Assembly (NCBI RefSeq): GCF_001189515.2
Contig: NZ_CP012069.2
Coordinates: 1,116,001 to 1,180,000, forward strand
DNA: 64,000 nt
DNA from: Olsenella sp. oral taxon 807
Lineage (GTDB): Bacteria; Actinomycetota; Coriobacteriia; Coriobacteriales; Atopobiaceae
Reading direction: 5' to 3'
The position numbers and the translations under genes were made by a program. Of the stretch, positions 62,879 to 64,000 are shown piece by piece. Every line of letters starts with the position of its first letter. Within the stretch, counting starts at the first letter, position 1. The notes under the pieces are model-generated. The model ran no database searches. It was not told where the DNA came from and saw only the letters and a program-made list of their open reading frames with translations.

Positions 62879-64000
62879 ATGACAGACGAGACCGAGCGAG
62901 ACCAGAAGACGAAGGCGTCTCTGCCGACGCCCGACAGTGGTGTCGGTGCCGTACCGAAAGATGCGTTCATGACGGTGCCTGCCGACCCGAGGGTCCAGAC
63001 GCCCGATGCCGCTCAGGCCCGGCTGAGCTGGGATGGCTCGGGGATCAGTGCCAAGGAGCACATCGACTACGAGTGCGAGGCCGCCCACCTTGACGTGCGC
63101 TCGGATACCGGGACCCTTGTCGGCAGGATGTTCTCGCTCAGCTACGTGAGCTTGGCAGAGGGTAACAGGCCCGATCCCGCCCGTCCGGTGACCTTTGCCT
63201 ACAACGGCGGCCCCGGTTGCGCCTCTGTGCCCATAAACTTCGGTGGCATAGGGCCCCGCCGCGTGAGGACCGACGGCACCAGCCACCTCGCCTTTCCGGT
63301 GGAGGTGGAGGATAACCCCTCGACGCTCTTGCGTCAGAGCGATCTCGTCTTCCTCGATGCGCTTGGGACTGGTTGGTCGAGTGTCGCCGAGGGGGCGGAC
63401 ACGTCCAAGGTCTTCGGCGTGGATGGAGACGCGGACGCCTTTGCTCGCGCCATCACGACGTGGCTCGAGAAGAACAATCGCTGGTCAAGTCCCCTGTACC
63501 TCTTCGGCGAGTCCTACGGCACCGTGCGCAACGCCGTCCTCATGCGCCTTTTGGGCGAGCGTGGCATCAAGGTGGTCGGGGTGACGATGCTCTCGGCGAT
63601 CTTCGACTGGGTGCAGACCATCGAGGGAGAGGACCTCTATCACCTGGGCATGATGCCCACGATGGCGGCTACCGCGCACTACTTTGGCAAGGCGGGGAAG
63701 GGAAGGCCTGTCGAGGAGTGGTTTGATGCGGCCATGAGCTGGAACGAGGAGGCCTACGCCCCGGCCCTCCTGCGTGGCGACCGCCTGCCTGAAGAGCGCG
63801 AGGCAGAGCTCGCCGAGCAGCTCTCTGCCTTTATCGGCCTTTCGGCAAAGAAGCTGCGGCGCCAGCACCTGCGTGTCACCCTCGACGACTTCAGGAGGCA
63901 CATCCTGGAGGAAGAGGGGAGGGTGTGCGGAAGGCTCGACACGCGCTTCTCGTCCGATGCCCCTCTGCCGACCCAGTCGAGCAGCGAGTGGTTTGAGGGG
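62879..64000 (+). CDS. S10-family serine carboxypeptidase-like protein, truncated at window end
   Basis: The first 374 codons of a longer gene. TFAYNGGPGCASVPINFGG, the oxyanion-hole loop, is near residue 105, and the nucleophile motif FGESYGTVRNAVL near residue 206. The catalytic Asp and His would lie beyond the window. Without a signal peptide (MTDETERDQKTKASLP...), it is probably cytoplasmic, as are many bacterial S10 relatives annotated as carboxypeptidase-related proteins. ATG 62879 follows ACAGGGAGGAACC. It is divergent from kup. Confidence 0.8.
   Translation, partial: MTDETERDQKTKASLPTPDSGVGAVPKDAFMTVPADPRVQTPDAAQARLSWDGSGISAKEHIDYECEAAHLDVRSDTGTLVGRMFSLSYVSLAEGNRPDPARPVTFAYNGGPGCASVPINFGGIGPRRVRTDGTSHLAFPVEVEDNPSTLLRQSDLVFLDALGTGWSSVAEGADTSKVFGVDGDADAFARAITTWLEKNNRWSSPLYLFGESYGTVRNAVLMRLLGERGIKVVGVTMLSAIFDWVQTIEGEDLYHLGMMPTMAATAHYFGKAGKGRPVEEWFDAAMSWNEEAYAPALLRGDRLPEEREAELAEQLSAFIGLSAKKLRRQHLRVTLDDFRRHILEEEGRVCGRLDTRFSSDAPLPTQSSSEWFEG

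Overview
This is about 64 kb of high-GC chromosomal DNA from what is most likely an anaerobic actinobacterium of the class Coriobacteriia (Olsenella/Atopobium-like). The basis is gene content: a PTS galactitol pathway, a DUF285/BspA-type leucine-rich protein, a Tad pilus locus, a fermentative D-lactate dehydrogenase and Tat lipoproteins. The assignment is inferred from gene families, not from a marker gene.

Layout. 1-10.3 kb: galactitol catabolism (end of gatB, gatC, gatD; then on the other strand a tagatose-6-phosphate kinase, a class II tagatose-bisphosphate aldolase and a divergent DeoR repressor), interrupted by a large gene for a DUF285-repeat protein carrying three copies of an unrecognised domain. 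10.5-13.6 kb: Fur/Zur-type regulator with a ZnuABC zinc importer. 13.9-17.1 kb: minus-strand ABC export-type operon. 17.4-18.6 kb: anchored unknown protein and Dps. 18.8-26.9 kb: a broken gene, a Cof-type HAD phosphatase and a complete Wadjet (JetABCD) plasmid-defence operon in which jetD is split into two ORFs at a G-run. 27-31.7 kb: T-box leader, pheST and a zinc phospholipase C-like protein. 31.7-32.9 kb: 19-bp tandem repeats, a large inverted/tandem repeat island and palindromes. 33-40 kb: pyk, ldhA, a calcium-type P-ATPase and rsgA. 40.1-50.2 kb: Tad/Flp pilus locus with FHA protein, but no prepilin peptidase. 50.3-56 kb: tRNA-Phe, DUF2207 protein, acylphosphatase, Tat lipoprotein with an alpha/beta-hydrolase-like motif lacking its serine, CarD. 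56.6-64 kb: ACT protein, citrate synthase, HAD phosphatase, a second copy of the repeat island, Kup and a truncated S10 carboxypeptidase.

Functional picture. Galactitol would enter as galactitol-1-phosphate, be oxidised to tagatose-6-phosphate, phosphorylated and cleaved to triose phosphates that feed pyruvate kinase and D-lactate. Zinc uptake and Dps each have candidate metal- or stress-responsive operators. The Wadjet operon is a known SMC-type system that cleaves circular plasmids; its unusual features here are the split jetD and the upstream HAD gene overlapping jetA by 4 bp. The least explained elements are the repeat family shared between about 31.8-32.7 kb and 59.6-60.3 kb, and the triplicated module in the DUF285 protein.
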